Shown here: in pieces, positions 56,380 through 64,000 of the stretch | Layout: each line of letters starts with the position of its first letter | Numbering within the stretch: the stretch's first letter is position 1 | Notes under the pieces: generated by a model | Seen by the model: the letters and a program-made list of their open reading frames with translations, nothing else | The model's database searches: none | What the model was told of the DNA's origin: nothing | Position numbers and translations under genes: made by a program | DNA from: Gimesia chilikensis | GTDB taxonomy: Bacteria > Planctomycetota > Planctomycetia > Planctomycetales > Planctomycetaceae | Assembly (NCBI RefSeq): GCF_008329715.1 | Contig: NZ_VTSR01000032.1 | Location: 372,001-436,000 of the forward strand | Direction: 5' to 3' | DNA length: 64,000 bases

Positions 56380-56859
56380 TTCTTCACGAGTTGCGGGCGT
56401 CTCTCTGATCACAGGGAGATTGATCAGAATCGCAGCGATGAAAGTCAACAGGATATTAATACTGTTGATGTATTTCGAAGCCTGATGATAGTTTGTGAAC
56501 TGAGCTGGCCGCGGACTGCCCGGAGGCGTAATCATGGATTCCAGTGGCTGATAGATCCAGAAGTAATCGGCCAGGCTGATTGTCAGCGTGAGAATGACCA
56601 GTGCCAGGATCAGGTTTGCTTTCCAGCGAGGCAGCAGTTGTTTTGACCGAATTCCCAGGCATCCCAGAAACGCTCCCACCAGCAGCACCCACTCCAGCGT
56701 ATAGTAGACGGGGAAGTGCAGGGAAATCAGCTGGTCACGCACCAGTGAATCAAAGGGTTGAAAGGTAACATCCTGGACACCGTTGATCACAAAAATTACT
56801 GCGGCGCCGACCCAGGCTGAGAGGCAGAAGCGGGTTAAAATCAGACAGACAGACTGCAT
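56359..56859 (-). CDS. Four-span membrane protein of unknown function
   Basis: 166 residues with membrane segments near 8-29, 53-72, 83-104 and 134-155. The pattern, with TRFCLSAWVGAAVIFVINGV at the start, faintly recalls DUF4149-type proteins. It has a periplasmic-looking loop of about 30 residues rich in Pro and Ser. Its last 21 bases overlap the 3' end of hemA on the other strand. Function unknown. Confidence 0.6.
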   Translation of the reverse strand: MQSVCLILTRFCLSAWVGAAVIFVINGVQDVTFQPFDSLVRDQLISLHFPVYYTLEWVLLVGAFLGCLGIRSKQLLPRWKANLILALVILTLTISLADYFWIYQPLESMITPPGSPRPAQFTNYHQASKYINSINILLTFIAAILINLPVIRETPATREESVANME

Positions 56860-57217
56860 GGTTCAGTTCACGTTCAATCAGGAGTCAGAGATGTGTGTCA
56901 GGGGCGTGTAGTCCTATGCGGGATTACTTTTCAGGGTAATCAATCGCGTCGCAGGCAGGAAAGCAGATTCCTCGTTGAAGCAGGATATTTCCCGAAATAC
57001 ATAGCTGGAAACAGAAAATTCGGTATCGCTTCCTTTGATGATAGCCTTTGGTGCCGCCAAACGTTAATATTGTTTATAAATTCCGCAGAATCTCGAAATC
57101 GTGTCGGAAGCGAGATAGAGAATCGTCAGTCGGTCAGTTAGGATAGATTCTATCCAACCTGAATTCCTCGTTATCATTCCATCCAGATTTCTGTCTGAAA
57201 TACTACGGTGATCAAAC
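56860..57217. other. Divergent intergenic region before the PVC cytochrome
   Basis: 358 bases without a convincing gene. It holds a perfect 15-base palindrome GGATAGA-T-TCTATCC (57141-57155), about 60 bases before the downstream start and a plausible operator. TTTGG-TGCCG-CCAAA forms a small hairpin near 57048, and TATAAA nearby is a possible -10. Confidence 0.45.
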
Positions 57218-60200
57218 ATGAAACAAGCAAAACATCTCGCAGTTTTCTCCGGTTCTCACAGACGTGCTTTGAGCACAGGCAAGAGGTTCCTGAAATGGGG
57301 ACGCTGGGGATGCCTGGCTCTACTGGCCGGTGTCTGTCTGAAATTCGCGGTGGCTGCTGAGAAGGAATCGGCAGTACCCAAGTCGCCTCTCTCGCCGGAG
57401 GAGTCTTTAAAACAGACGGTCGTGCATCCTGATTTTGAAATGCAGGTGGTGGCGTCCGAGCCGAACGTGGTTAACCCGGTCGCTGTTGCCTTTGATGAAT
57501 CGGGTGTTCTGTGGGTGGTCGAGATGACGGACTATCCTCATGGACCTAAAGAGGGTGAAGCTCCCAAGAGCCGGATTAAGCTGCTGCGGGACAAAGATCA
57601 GGACGGCTTTTACGAAACGGCGACTGTTTTTGCAGACAAGCTGTTATTTGCGACCGGGGTGCAACCCTGGAAAGGGGGGCTGATCGTCACCCTGGCTGGC
57701 AAGGTGCAGTTTATGAAGGACACGGACGGCGATGACAAAGCCGACCTGGTCGAAACCTGGTTCACCGGTTTCAAAGAAGAAAACTCGCAGCTGCGTGCCA
57801 ACCATCCGACACTCGGCCTGGATAACCACATTTACATTTCCAATGGTCTGCGTGGCGGATCCGTGATCGCGACCCATCCCGAGTGGACTAAAAATGCGCA
57901 GCAGGTTCCGATTAACGGTCTCGATTTCCGTTTTCATCCCTTGACCGGCAAATACGAATCAATTTCCGGGATCGGGCAGTTCGGACTGACGTTTGACGAC
58001 TACTGTAATCGGTTCGTCTGTTCCAACCGTAATCCGAACAAACACATCGTGCTGGAGAGCCGGTATCTGAAACGAAATCCTTATCTGGCTGTGAAGTCGG
58101 TCTATCATGATGTCTCTCCCGATGGAGAAGACTCCCGCGTATATGCGATCAGCCGTACCTGGACGACTTCGACATTGCACGCCGGACAGTTTACTGCTGC
58201 CTGTGGTGTGACCATTTACCGGGGAGATCTGTTCCCGAAAGCATTTTACGGCAACAGCTTCACCTGTGAGCCGACTGCCAATCTGGTGCACCGTGATGTG
58301 ATGACTCCGATGGGAGCGACCTACGATTCCAAATACGGACGCGATAAAGTTGAGTTCATCGCCAGCCGGGATGAATGGTTCCGGCCCGTCAATATGTACA
58401 ACGGACCGGATGGGGCACTGTATCTATGCGACATGTATCGTGCGGTGATCGAACATCCGCAGTTTATGCCCGTCGAACTGAAAGAGCGTTCCGACCTGAA
58501 TGACGGGATCGATCGCGGCCGGATCTATCGCATCGTACCTAAGAAATCCAAAATCAATAAAAGTGTTTACACTTCGTTGAAGGATGCCACGCAGGCAGAC
58601 CTCATCGCTGCTCTGTCTTCGAAAGATTCCTGGCAGCGGGAGACCGCAGCTCGACTGATTTTTGAAGGTCAGGATGCCTCTCTGCAGCCTGCTCTCGAAA
58701 AACTGGTGACGGCAGGCAAAAACGAACAGGCCCGCATCCAGGCACTCTGGTCTCTGGAAGGACTGGGAAAACTGAGTGACGCTGTTTTGATGCAGGCGTT
58801 GAAAGATCAATCACCGCGCGTGCAGGGACAGGCGGTTCGTCTGAGCGAACCGCGTCTGGCTGAGAATCAGGACTTGAAAAAACAGGTGCTGGCTCTGGTC
58901 GACACGGCAGATCCCACGCTGCGATTCCAGTTGGCAATCAGTCTGGGAGAAGCGGGTGATAGTAGCTCGATGGTTGAGGAACTGGCACAGCTGATGTTGC
59001 AGGGGGCCGATGACAGCTGGACCCGTGCCGCTGTGCTTTCTTCTGCAGCCAATCAGAGTGTGCCAATTTTCAAATCGTTCCTGAAGCAGTTAAAACAGTC
59101 TGGTCAGAAAGTAACCGCCAAGTCCAGTGTGACTGAAGCCGTGGGAGAAATGGCAGCAGTAATTGGTCCGCAGCTCAAGGCAGACGATATTCAGGAGACG
59201 CTGTCCCTGATTGCGGGCCTGGATGCGGATTCATATCTACCTCTGCAGATTGCCGGCTTCGAAGGACTGGGAAACAGCCTCCGACGCCGAGGGAAATCGA
59301 TCGCCGCCTATCAAGCGCAGCTTTCAGAAGCGGATCAGAACAAACTGAATCAGTTCTACCAGAAGATCGTAGAAACGGCAGCGAATCCGAAGAGTCCGCT
59401 GGCTCAGAAGCTGGAAGCGATCGGTGTGTTGCAGTTTGTTGGTTTCGATGCAGCCGGGAAAACGCTGCTGGATCTGATTCAGGGTAAGAACTCGCAGGCA
59501 GTGAAGATTGCCGCCATCGAAGCGATCAGCCCTTACGGGGATGCACAGATCGGACCGGTATTGATGGATGGCTTTGCCCAGCAGACTCCCGGCATGCGTC
59601 GGGCCATTCTGGATGCGATGCTGGCCAGCCAGGATCGGACGAACGTACTTCTGGATGAAATCGAAAAGGGTGAGATCAAGATTTCTGAACTGGGGCCCGC
59701 ACGTTCTACTCGATTGCAACGGAACCGTGATGCTGGAATCAAGAAGCGGGCAGCCGCCTTGTTTGCTGCAGCGATTCCTGCCGACCGGAAGCAGGTTCTG
59801 GCTGACTACCAGAAGTCACTCAAGCTGAAAGCTGATCCTCTGGCCGGAAAGCAGATCTTTGTGAAGAACTGCGTGACCTGTCACCGGATTGGTGAACTGG
59901 GCGTGAATGTTGCTCCTGATATCGGCGACTCCCGTACCAAGACACCAGAGTATCTGCTGACCAACATTCTGGACCCAAACCGGGCTATCGATGCGAACTT
60001 CTTCAGTTACACGATTATCACCATTGATGGTGTGGTGCATACCGGTATTATTTCTTCCGACAGCGGCGGATCGATCACGCTGACGCAGCCGGAAGGAAAA
60101 ACCATAACCGTGCTGAAGGATGAAATCGATGAAATGAAGTCCAACGGTGTTTCGCTGATGCCGGTCGGGTTGGAGAAAACCATCAACCCGCAGCAGATGG

Positions 60201-60277
60201 CGGATCTGATTTCGTTCATCAAAAACTGGCGTTACCTGGATGGTCAGGTACCGAAAGATATTGCCAAGCCGCAATAA
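57218..60277 (+). CDS. PVC-type heme-binding CxxCH protein with HEAT-like repeats
   Basis: 1019 residues. A basic N-terminus and one hydrophobic segment (about 29-48) make a signal peptide or anchor. Residues 65-435 form a beta-propeller resembling membrane-bound dehydrogenase domains (VNPVAVAFDESGVLWVVEMT, then DKDQDGFYETATVFADKL). Residues 455-870 are helical, HEAT-like repeats. A single c-type heme site CVTCH (885-889) starts the C-terminal cytochrome domain, ending with TINPQQMADLISFIKNWRYL. This architecture is abundant in Planctomycetes and Verrucomicrobia; an electron-transfer role in oxidative carbohydrate breakdown is usually supposed. The substrate is unknown. queA is convergent with an 11-base gap. 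Confidence 0.93.
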   Translation: MKQAKHLAVFSGSHRRALSTGKRFLKWGRWGCLALLAGVCLKFAVAAEKESAVPKSPLSPEESLKQTVVHPDFEMQVVASEPNVVNPVAVAFDESGVLWVVEMTDYPHGPKEGEAPKSRIKLLRDKDQDGFYETATVFADKLLFATGVQPWKGGLIVTLAGKVQFMKDTDGDDKADLVETWFTGFKEENSQLRANHPTLGLDNHIYISNGLRGGSVIATHPEWTKNAQQVPINGLDFRFHPLTGKYESISGIGQFGLTFDDYCNRFVCSNRNPNKHIVLESRYLKRNPYLAVKSVYHDVSPDGEDSRVYAISRTWTTSTLHAGQFTAACGVTIYRGDLFPKAFYGNSFTCEPTANLVHRDVMTPMGATYDSKYGRDKVEFIASRDEWFRPVNMYNGPDGALYLCDMYRAVIEHPQFMPVELKERSDLNDGIDRGRIYRIVPKKSKINKSVYTSLKDATQADLIAALSSKDSWQRETAARLIFEGQDASLQPALEKLVTAGKNEQARIQALWSLEGLGKLSDAVLMQALKDQSPRVQGQAVRLSEPRLAENQDLKKQVLALVDTADPTLRFQLAISLGEAGDSSSMVEELAQLMLQGADDSWTRAAVLSSAANQSVPIFKSFLKQLKQSGQKVTAKSSVTEAVGEMAAVIGPQLKADDIQETLSLIAGLDADSYLPLQIAGFEGLGNSLRRRGKSIAAYQAQLSEADQNKLNQFYQKIVETAANPKSPLAQKLEAIGVLQFVGFDAAGKTLLDLIQGKNSQAVKIAAIEAISPYGDAQIGPVLMDGFAQQTPGMRRAILDAMLASQDRTNVLLDEIEKGEIKISELGPARSTRLQRNRDAGIKKRAAALFAAAIPADRKQVLADYQKSLKLKADPLAGKQIFVKNCVTCHRIGELGVNVAPDIGDSRTKTPEYLLTNILDPNRAIDANFFSYTIITIDGVVHTGIISSDSGGSITLTQPEGKTITVLKDEIDEMKSNGVSLMPVGLEKTINPQQMADLISFIKNWRYLDGQVPKDIAKPQ

Positions 60278-60288
60278 GCTGGCGGCTG

Positions 60289-61344
60289 CTAAATAATCAA
60301 CATGGCATCACCATAGCTGTAGAAGCGGTATTTCGCTTCTACAGCTTTTTCGTAGGCTTCCCGGATCAACTCGGTATCGGCAAATGCACTGACCAGCACG
60401 AGCAGTGTTGATTTCGGCAGATGGAAGTTGGTCAGCAGGCAGTCGACCGCCTGAAACTGATAGGGGGGATAGATGAAAATATCGGTCTCACCCTGCCAGG
60501 CCTGGAGTGGCCCCTGCTGAGCCACCGATTCCAGTGTGCGGACGCTGGTCGTTCCCACAGCAACGATGCGGCCTCCCTGTTCCCGCGTCCGATTCAGAAA
60601 TGCAGCGGACTCTCCCGGAAGTTCACACCATTCTGAATGCATTTTGTGTTCTTCGAGAGTTTCACAGGCAATGGGTTTGAAAGTGCCGATACCCACGTGC
60701 AGCGTGACTTTGGCAACCCCGACTCCTTTTCCGGTGCAGTTAGCCAGCAGATCGGGAGTGAAATGCAGTCCCGCGGTGGGGGCAGCGACGGCACCAGGCT
60801 GGTTGGCATATACGGTCTGGTAGCGTTCCCAGTCTTCTTCGGTCGCCAGATCGCGTTTCATGTAAGGGGGCAGGGGCATGGTACCGAAATGCGAGAGCAG
60901 GGCGTGATGATCTTCATCGGACTGTACCAGGGCTGTCCAGTAGCCCTCGTCATCTTTGGACTGCATGATCAGCGAGAGCTGTTTCTCTTCACTGCGCGAA
61001 TGTGCGGGAGTCAGTTCGATTGTCTCGCCGGGAACCAGTTTGCCGCGGGTTTTGCTCATCAGTTTCCACTCCCCCTCGGCATTGGATCCGAGGTAGAGTC
61101 CTTCCCACTTTCCTCCCGTGGCCTGGCGAACTCCAAACACTCGGGCTGAGAGCACGCGGGTATCATTCAGAACCAGGCAGTCCTGGGGATTCAGAAACTG
61201 AGGCAGATCGGAGATCATGCTGTGCTGTATGGAACGATCCCGGCGGTTGACAACCAGGAGACGGGATTGGTCCCGCTGGCGGGTGGGTTCAGTGGCAATC
61301 AGTTCCGGGGGCAGGTGATAATCGAAGGCATCTAAACGGGGCAT
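60289..61344 (-). CDS. queA: tRNA preQ1(34) S-adenosylmethionine ribosyltransferase-isomerase
   Basis: 351 residues from ATG 61344 (MPRLDAFDYHLPPELIATEP), which fits the family start; an in-frame start 45 codons upstream adds unrelated sequence. It transfers and isomerises the ribosyl part of S-adenosylmethionine onto preQ1-tRNA to form epoxyqueuosine. Motifs are QRDQSRLLVVNR, LVLNDTRVLSARVFG, PPYMKRDLATEEDWERYQTV, AAPTAGLHFTP and TTSVRTLES, with LLTNFHLPKSTLLVLVSAFA near the end. No other queuosine gene is adjacent. Confidence 0.95.
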   Translation of the reverse strand: MPRLDAFDYHLPPELIATEPTRQRDQSRLLVVNRRDRSIQHSMISDLPQFLNPQDCLVLNDTRVLSARVFGVRQATGGKWEGLYLGSNAEGEWKLMSKTRGKLVPGETIELTPAHSRSEEKQLSLIMQSKDDEGYWTALVQSDEDHHALLSHFGTMPLPPYMKRDLATEEDWERYQTVYANQPGAVAAPTAGLHFTPDLLANCTGKGVGVAKVTLHVGIGTFKPIACETLEEHKMHSEWCELPGESAAFLNRTREQGGRIVAVGTTSVRTLESVAQQGPLQAWQGETDIFIYPPYQFQAVDCLLTNFHLPKSTLLVLVSAFADTELIREAYEKAVEAKYRFYSYGDAMLII

Positions 61345-61574
61345 CGGTATTGTTTCGTTGGGCTGTGATCGAGGGAATTCAGGTTCGGCAGACGCAGTAT
61401 GGCCGGGAAAACGACTGAAAATGGCGGATTTTAACGAACGTTTGATATTACTCTGGTCAGAACAAACACAATTTTTCAATCTGAGCTTGCTGCGACTGAC
61501 CCTGAGGGAACAATAGAAACAGAGCCTGCCCGCCTGTCCTCAGGCGAAGTCGGTATTCTGCCAGGAGATGACAG

Positions 61575-62696
61575 TTGTCTGACAGCCACGCACCTTATCC
61601 GATCGCATTTTGCATTACCGGTCTGCAGCCCGGAGGGGCGGAACGTGCGCTGGTACAGATCGTCACGCGGCTCAATCGAGAACGCTGGGCTCCTGTTGTT
61701 TACTCGCTGACCGGTTCCGGTCCACTGGTCGAGCCGCTGCAGCAGGCGGGGATCCCAACAGAAATTTTACAGGTGCGTTCAGCACGAGACGTCCGCATTA
61801 TCTGGCACCTGGCGCAAAAGTTCAAAGCACAAAAACCAGTTTTGTTGCAAACATTTCTATTTCACGCCAATCTCGCGGGGCGGCTGGCTGCCCGCCTGGC
61901 ACATGTACCACATGTGGTTTCCGGAATTCGCGTGTCTGAAAAGCGACGAAACGGTCATTTGTTTCTGGATCGGCTCACAAATCGACTGGTGGAGCTGAAT
62001 GTCTGTGTCAGTCAGTCCGTGGCTGACTTTTCGATTCAAACCGGTCGTTTATCATCCGCGAAAATCACTGTTGTTCCCAACGGAGTGGAATTTCAGCGGT
62101 TTGCGGAGGCAGTACCTGCAGATCTCACATGCTGGAATATACCGACTGATGCCAAGGTGGTTCTCTCGGTTGGTCGGCTCGATCCCCAGAAAGCACCCCA
62201 CGATCTGCTTTCGGCATTTCTGAAATTTGCCAGCCAGGCACCTGAGTTTCATCTGCTGTTTGTCGGAGATGGTCCCCTGAGGACTGAACTGGAGCAGAGA
62301 GTCTCTGAATCTGGATATTCCAGTCAGGTTCATTTCGCTGGATGGCAGCCCCAGATTCCGGAACTGATGCGGGCGGCAGACTGCCTGGTGCTCTCTTCTC
62401 TGTGGGAAGGGATGCCCAACGTGGTACTTGAATCGATGGCTGCTGGATTGCCTGTCTTATCGACCCGAGTTGATGGAATTTCTGAGCTGATTCAACCAGG
62501 AGAGCAGGGGACACTGGTGGAAATCGGATCAATTGATCAGCTTCACCGGGCACTGGTCGATTTCAGGACCTCACCTGCCCAGTTTGTCAAGATGGCTGAG
62601 AATGCGCAAACTCTTGTAGAACAGGAGTTTACCTGGGAGTCAATTGCCCGGAAATATGACCAGATTTATTCCCAGATCCTGTCTCTGACGGACTGA
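61575..62696 (+). CDS. GT4-family glycosyltransferase
   Basis: 373 residues, start TTG 61575 because no other start codon precedes the fold in frame. The N-terminal Rossmann domain begins IAFCITGLQPGGAERALVQI, the GGAER motif being typical of GT4 enzymes. The donor domain has VVLSVGRLDPQKAPHDLLSA, FVGDGPLRTELEQRV and the EX7E-type motif EGMPNVVLESMAAGLPV. The transferred sugar and acceptor cannot be told; cell-surface polysaccharide synthesis is likely. It stands alone, divergent from queA. Confidence 0.9.
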   Translation: MSDSHAPYPIAFCITGLQPGGAERALVQIVTRLNRERWAPVVYSLTGSGPLVEPLQQAGIPTEILQVRSARDVRIIWHLAQKFKAQKPVLLQTFLFHANLAGRLAARLAHVPHVVSGIRVSEKRRNGHLFLDRLTNRLVELNVCVSQSVADFSIQTGRLSSAKITVVPNGVEFQRFAEAVPADLTCWNIPTDAKVVLSVGRLDPQKAPHDLLSAFLKFASQAPEFHLLFVGDGPLRTELEQRVSESGYSSQVHFAGWQPQIPELMRAADCLVLSSLWEGMPNVVLESMAAGLPVLSTRVDGISELIQPGEQGTLVEIGSIDQLHRALVDFRTSPAQFVKMAENAQTLVEQEFTWESIARKYDQIYSQILSLTD

Positions 62697-62831
62697 TTTT
62701 CCACCGGTTATTCACACCAGAATCACCCCCTCTCAACAAAATTTAAAAATCATCAAAGTCGCAATTCCAATCCAGATAAGTATCTAGGACGAATCCGATT
62801 CCAGGAATCCGATTTACGCATTTAATCATGC

Positions 62832-62859
62832 TTGACGATTTCTTTCTGGGTGGTAAATT
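62832..62859 (+). promoter_or_regulatory. Sigma-70-type promoter of mraZ
   Basis: TTGACG (62832-62837) and TAAATT (62854-62859) are separated by 16 bases. The expected start of transcription is near 62866, at the edge of the GTGG boxes. Confidence 0.5.
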
Positions 62860-62868
62860 CAGCACTCT

Positions 62869-62892
62869 GTGGTGAGAAGTGGTGACGGGTGG
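62869..62892 (+). promoter_or_regulatory. Three MraZ-type boxes with 10-bp spacing
   Basis: GTGG occurs at 62869, 62879 and 62889, exactly 10 bases apart, inside the run GTGGTGAGAA / GTGGTGACGG / GTGGGGGCC. MraZ proteins studied in E. coli and Mycoplasma bind similar direct repeats in their own promoter. The boxes lie between the promoter and the start codon, as expected for autorepression. Confidence 0.6.
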
Positions 62893-62898
62893 GGGCCA

Positions 62899-63354
62899 AT
62901 GGCGTTAACGGGAACTTTCAACAAGATTCTGGATGGAAAGCGTCGACTGGCAATCCCCAAACGGCTCAAGGAAGAGCTTATCACCGAGGACTTCACCCAG
63001 ATTTATATTGCACCTGGTACTGCATCGTCTTTGTTGCTTTTCTCAGAGAAAGGATTTGAACAGCAGGCACAACGATTGAAAGAATATTCCAGGAATGGCC
63101 CGGAGGCAGCCCAGTATCTGCGGTTGTACTATGCACGGGCAGAGAAGGTGGAAGTCGACTCTCAGGGGCGCATCTGTATCCCCGAACGACTCGCTGAACT
63201 GGCCAGCCTGGAAGTGAAACAGGAAGTGGTTCTGATTGGAGTTCAGGACCACGCTGAGATCTGGAATACCGAGCGTTGGAACACCTATCTGAACGACCAT
63301 GGTCCTCATTTCGATGAGATGGCTGCGCAAGCATTTGGTCAAATGCCCTGGTAA
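62899..63354 (+). CDS. mraZ: Transcriptional regulator MraZ
   Basis: 151 residues from ATG 62899 (MALTGTFNKILDGKRRLAIP); a GTG 10 codons earlier would overlap the binding boxes and adds unrelated residues. Two AbrB-like SpoVT/MraZ halves are visible: FNKILDGKRRLAIPKRLKEE with its D-x-K-x-R core, and AEKVEVDSQGRICIPERLAE with D-x-x-G-R. It normally opens the division and cell-wall (dcw) cluster and represses it. The rest of that cluster is not within the window; 650 bases of non-coding sequence follow. Confidence 0.93.
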   Translation: MALTGTFNKILDGKRRLAIPKRLKEELITEDFTQIYIAPGTASSLLLFSEKGFEQQAQRLKEYSRNGPEAAQYLRLYYARAEKVEVDSQGRICIPERLAELASLEVKQEVVLIGVQDHAEIWNTERWNTYLNDHGPHFDEMAAQAFGQMPW

Positions 63355-63425
63355 TCCATTTCACGTGACAATTCATTGATGTTCATCATTGCTGACTGAG
63401 TGTATCAACAAATCTAAATCTCATG

Positions 63426-63690
63426 TTGTTCAAGGAGGACAATCTGGAACTCTTCCGCTGGCTACCGGGCTTTGCGGATTGAAGGTGAAATGGATGTCAC
63501 CTGCGTGTGCTCAGAATATTGGGTTGGGCCACCGGTCGTTCGTCTCCAAATACAGGTAGAATGGATGCTGCCTGGAGCGGATGGCTTCAGGGTTCCCTCC
63601 TTGGACAGGACCCGCGAGATCAGTTTATAACGAAACCTGTTAGTTTCCGAATCGCCTGCCTGAGGCTCAATTTGTTTCAGGCAGGCGATT
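63426..63690 (+). ncRNA. Candidate structured small RNA, unassigned
   Basis: CAAGGAGG (63431-63438) pairs perfectly with CCTCCTTG (63596-63603), enclosing about 165 bases. Nested inside are TCCGCT with AGCGGA, CTACC with GGTAG, and a hairpin AGGTGA...TCACCT, so the helices are mutually compatible. A possible promoter TTGCTG (63389-63394) / TCTAAA (63413-63418, 18-base spacer) would start transcription near 63426, and a strong terminator ends at 63690. The RNase P, tmRNA and bacterial SRP conserved cores known to me are not present. A 6S-like rod or a leader attenuator are alternatives. Confidence 0.4.
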
Positions 63691-63697
63691 TACGTTA
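63650..63697 (+). terminator. Strong intrinsic terminator downstream of mraZ
   Basis: AATCGCCTGCCTGA (63650-63663) pairs perfectly over 14 bp with TCAGGCAGGCGATT (63677-63690) around a 13-base loop. The second arm and following bases read GATTTACGTT, so the T-run is short. It ends either the mraZ transcript or the candidate RNA. Confidence 0.75.
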
Positions 63698-64000
63698 GTG
63701 CCATCGGTCCTGTTTTAAAAATCTTTAACTGATCTTGTCAGAAAATCAGAATTTTCCTAAACTTCCCGCGCTTGAGAGTCAGATGGAGTTCTTCCCTCTG
63801 GTTTTCGGGCGATCGATCTCTCTAAGAGTGACACTTCTCAAGTTTCTACCCCCACCATAAAAAATCAAATCAGAATTCAGTGATCAGAATCGTGATGATT
63901 TTCTGTCTGAGAAAATGATCAACGATTGATTGAGCTGTTTTATTATTAGAATCGTAGCCAATTACATGTCAGGGAAATCCGGTGATCAGAAAAGGCCCGT

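Larger units (their letters stand above)
63355..64000. other. Non-coding region downstream of mraZ
   Basis: 646 bases with no convincing gene. The first part contains the candidate RNA (63426-63690). After the terminator, the AT-rich stretch 63700-64000 has CTTGAGA (about 63771) matching TCTCAAG (about 63836) at long range and may be the leader of the next gene, outside the window. Confidence 0.5.

Noticed and set aside
63426-63690. RNase P RNA, tmRNA or SRP RNA after mraZ
   Set aside because: The conserved RNase P GAGGAAAGTCC core, the tmRNA tag region and the SRP GGAAGCAGCC-type core are all missing; left as an unassigned candidate.

Overview
The window reads as chromosomal DNA of a planctomycete, most likely of the Planctomycetaceae/Gimesia (Planctomyces maris) type. 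This is inferred from a PVC-type heme-binding CxxCH protein with HEAT-like repeats, DUF6800- and DUF6268-type proteins, squalene-cyclase-fold repeat proteins, a split CoaC/CoaB pair, a Kdo transferase and planctomycete-style promoters. No tRNA, rRNA, CRISPR array, insertion sequence or phage gene was recognised. The gene content is core and housekeeping, with two RND efflux systems.

Layout: 1-4.7 kb holds two squalene-cyclase-fold repeat proteins, a secreted protein, a small membrane protein and a sulfite-oxidase-like molybdoenzyme. 5.1-15.5 kb holds secA (with an expanded helical-wing region), waaA, metK, a membrane protein, a FabH-like ketoacyl synthase and another membrane protein. 15.6-20.1 kb is RND system 1 (minus strand). 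20.5-26.8 kb holds a NagB-like protein, then a bifunctional-nuclease-family protein, valS and cimA. 27.3-36.2 kb is a minus-strand block: ftsK, coaB, coaC, rpoZ, gmk, yicC, secG, tpiA, pheA. 36.8-41.6 kb holds dnaK and clpB. 41.8-46.5 kb holds a 56-residue DUF6800 protein, a DUF6268-like outer-membrane protein, a Gfo/Idh/MocA oxidoreductase, a CCA-adding enzyme and an unknown protein. 46.7-52.2 kb is RND system 2 behind its TetR/CecR-type regulator. 52.3-57 kb holds panD, a receiver-less sigma-54 activator, hemX/ccsA, hemA and a membrane protein. 57.2-63.4 kb holds the PVC cytochrome, queA, a GT4 glycosyltransferase and mraZ; after mraZ lies a non-coding stretch with a candidate structured RNA and a strong terminator.

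Regulatory highlights: two textbook sigma-54 (-24/-12) promoter sequences occur in intergenic DNA, one upstream of secA and one upstream of dnaK. The dnaK promoter has a perfect 19-bp palindrome about 150 bp upstream, in enhancer position. The window also encodes a PspF-like sigma-54 activator whose sigma-54-contacting loop reads GAFTSA instead of GAFTGA. Together these suggest sigma-54 control of protein export and chaperone genes. SecA carries five tandem helical-wing-like modules where E. coli SecA appears to have about one. Three 10-bp-spaced GTGG boxes precede mraZ, as expected for MraZ autoregulation, and palindromes precede both RND operons.
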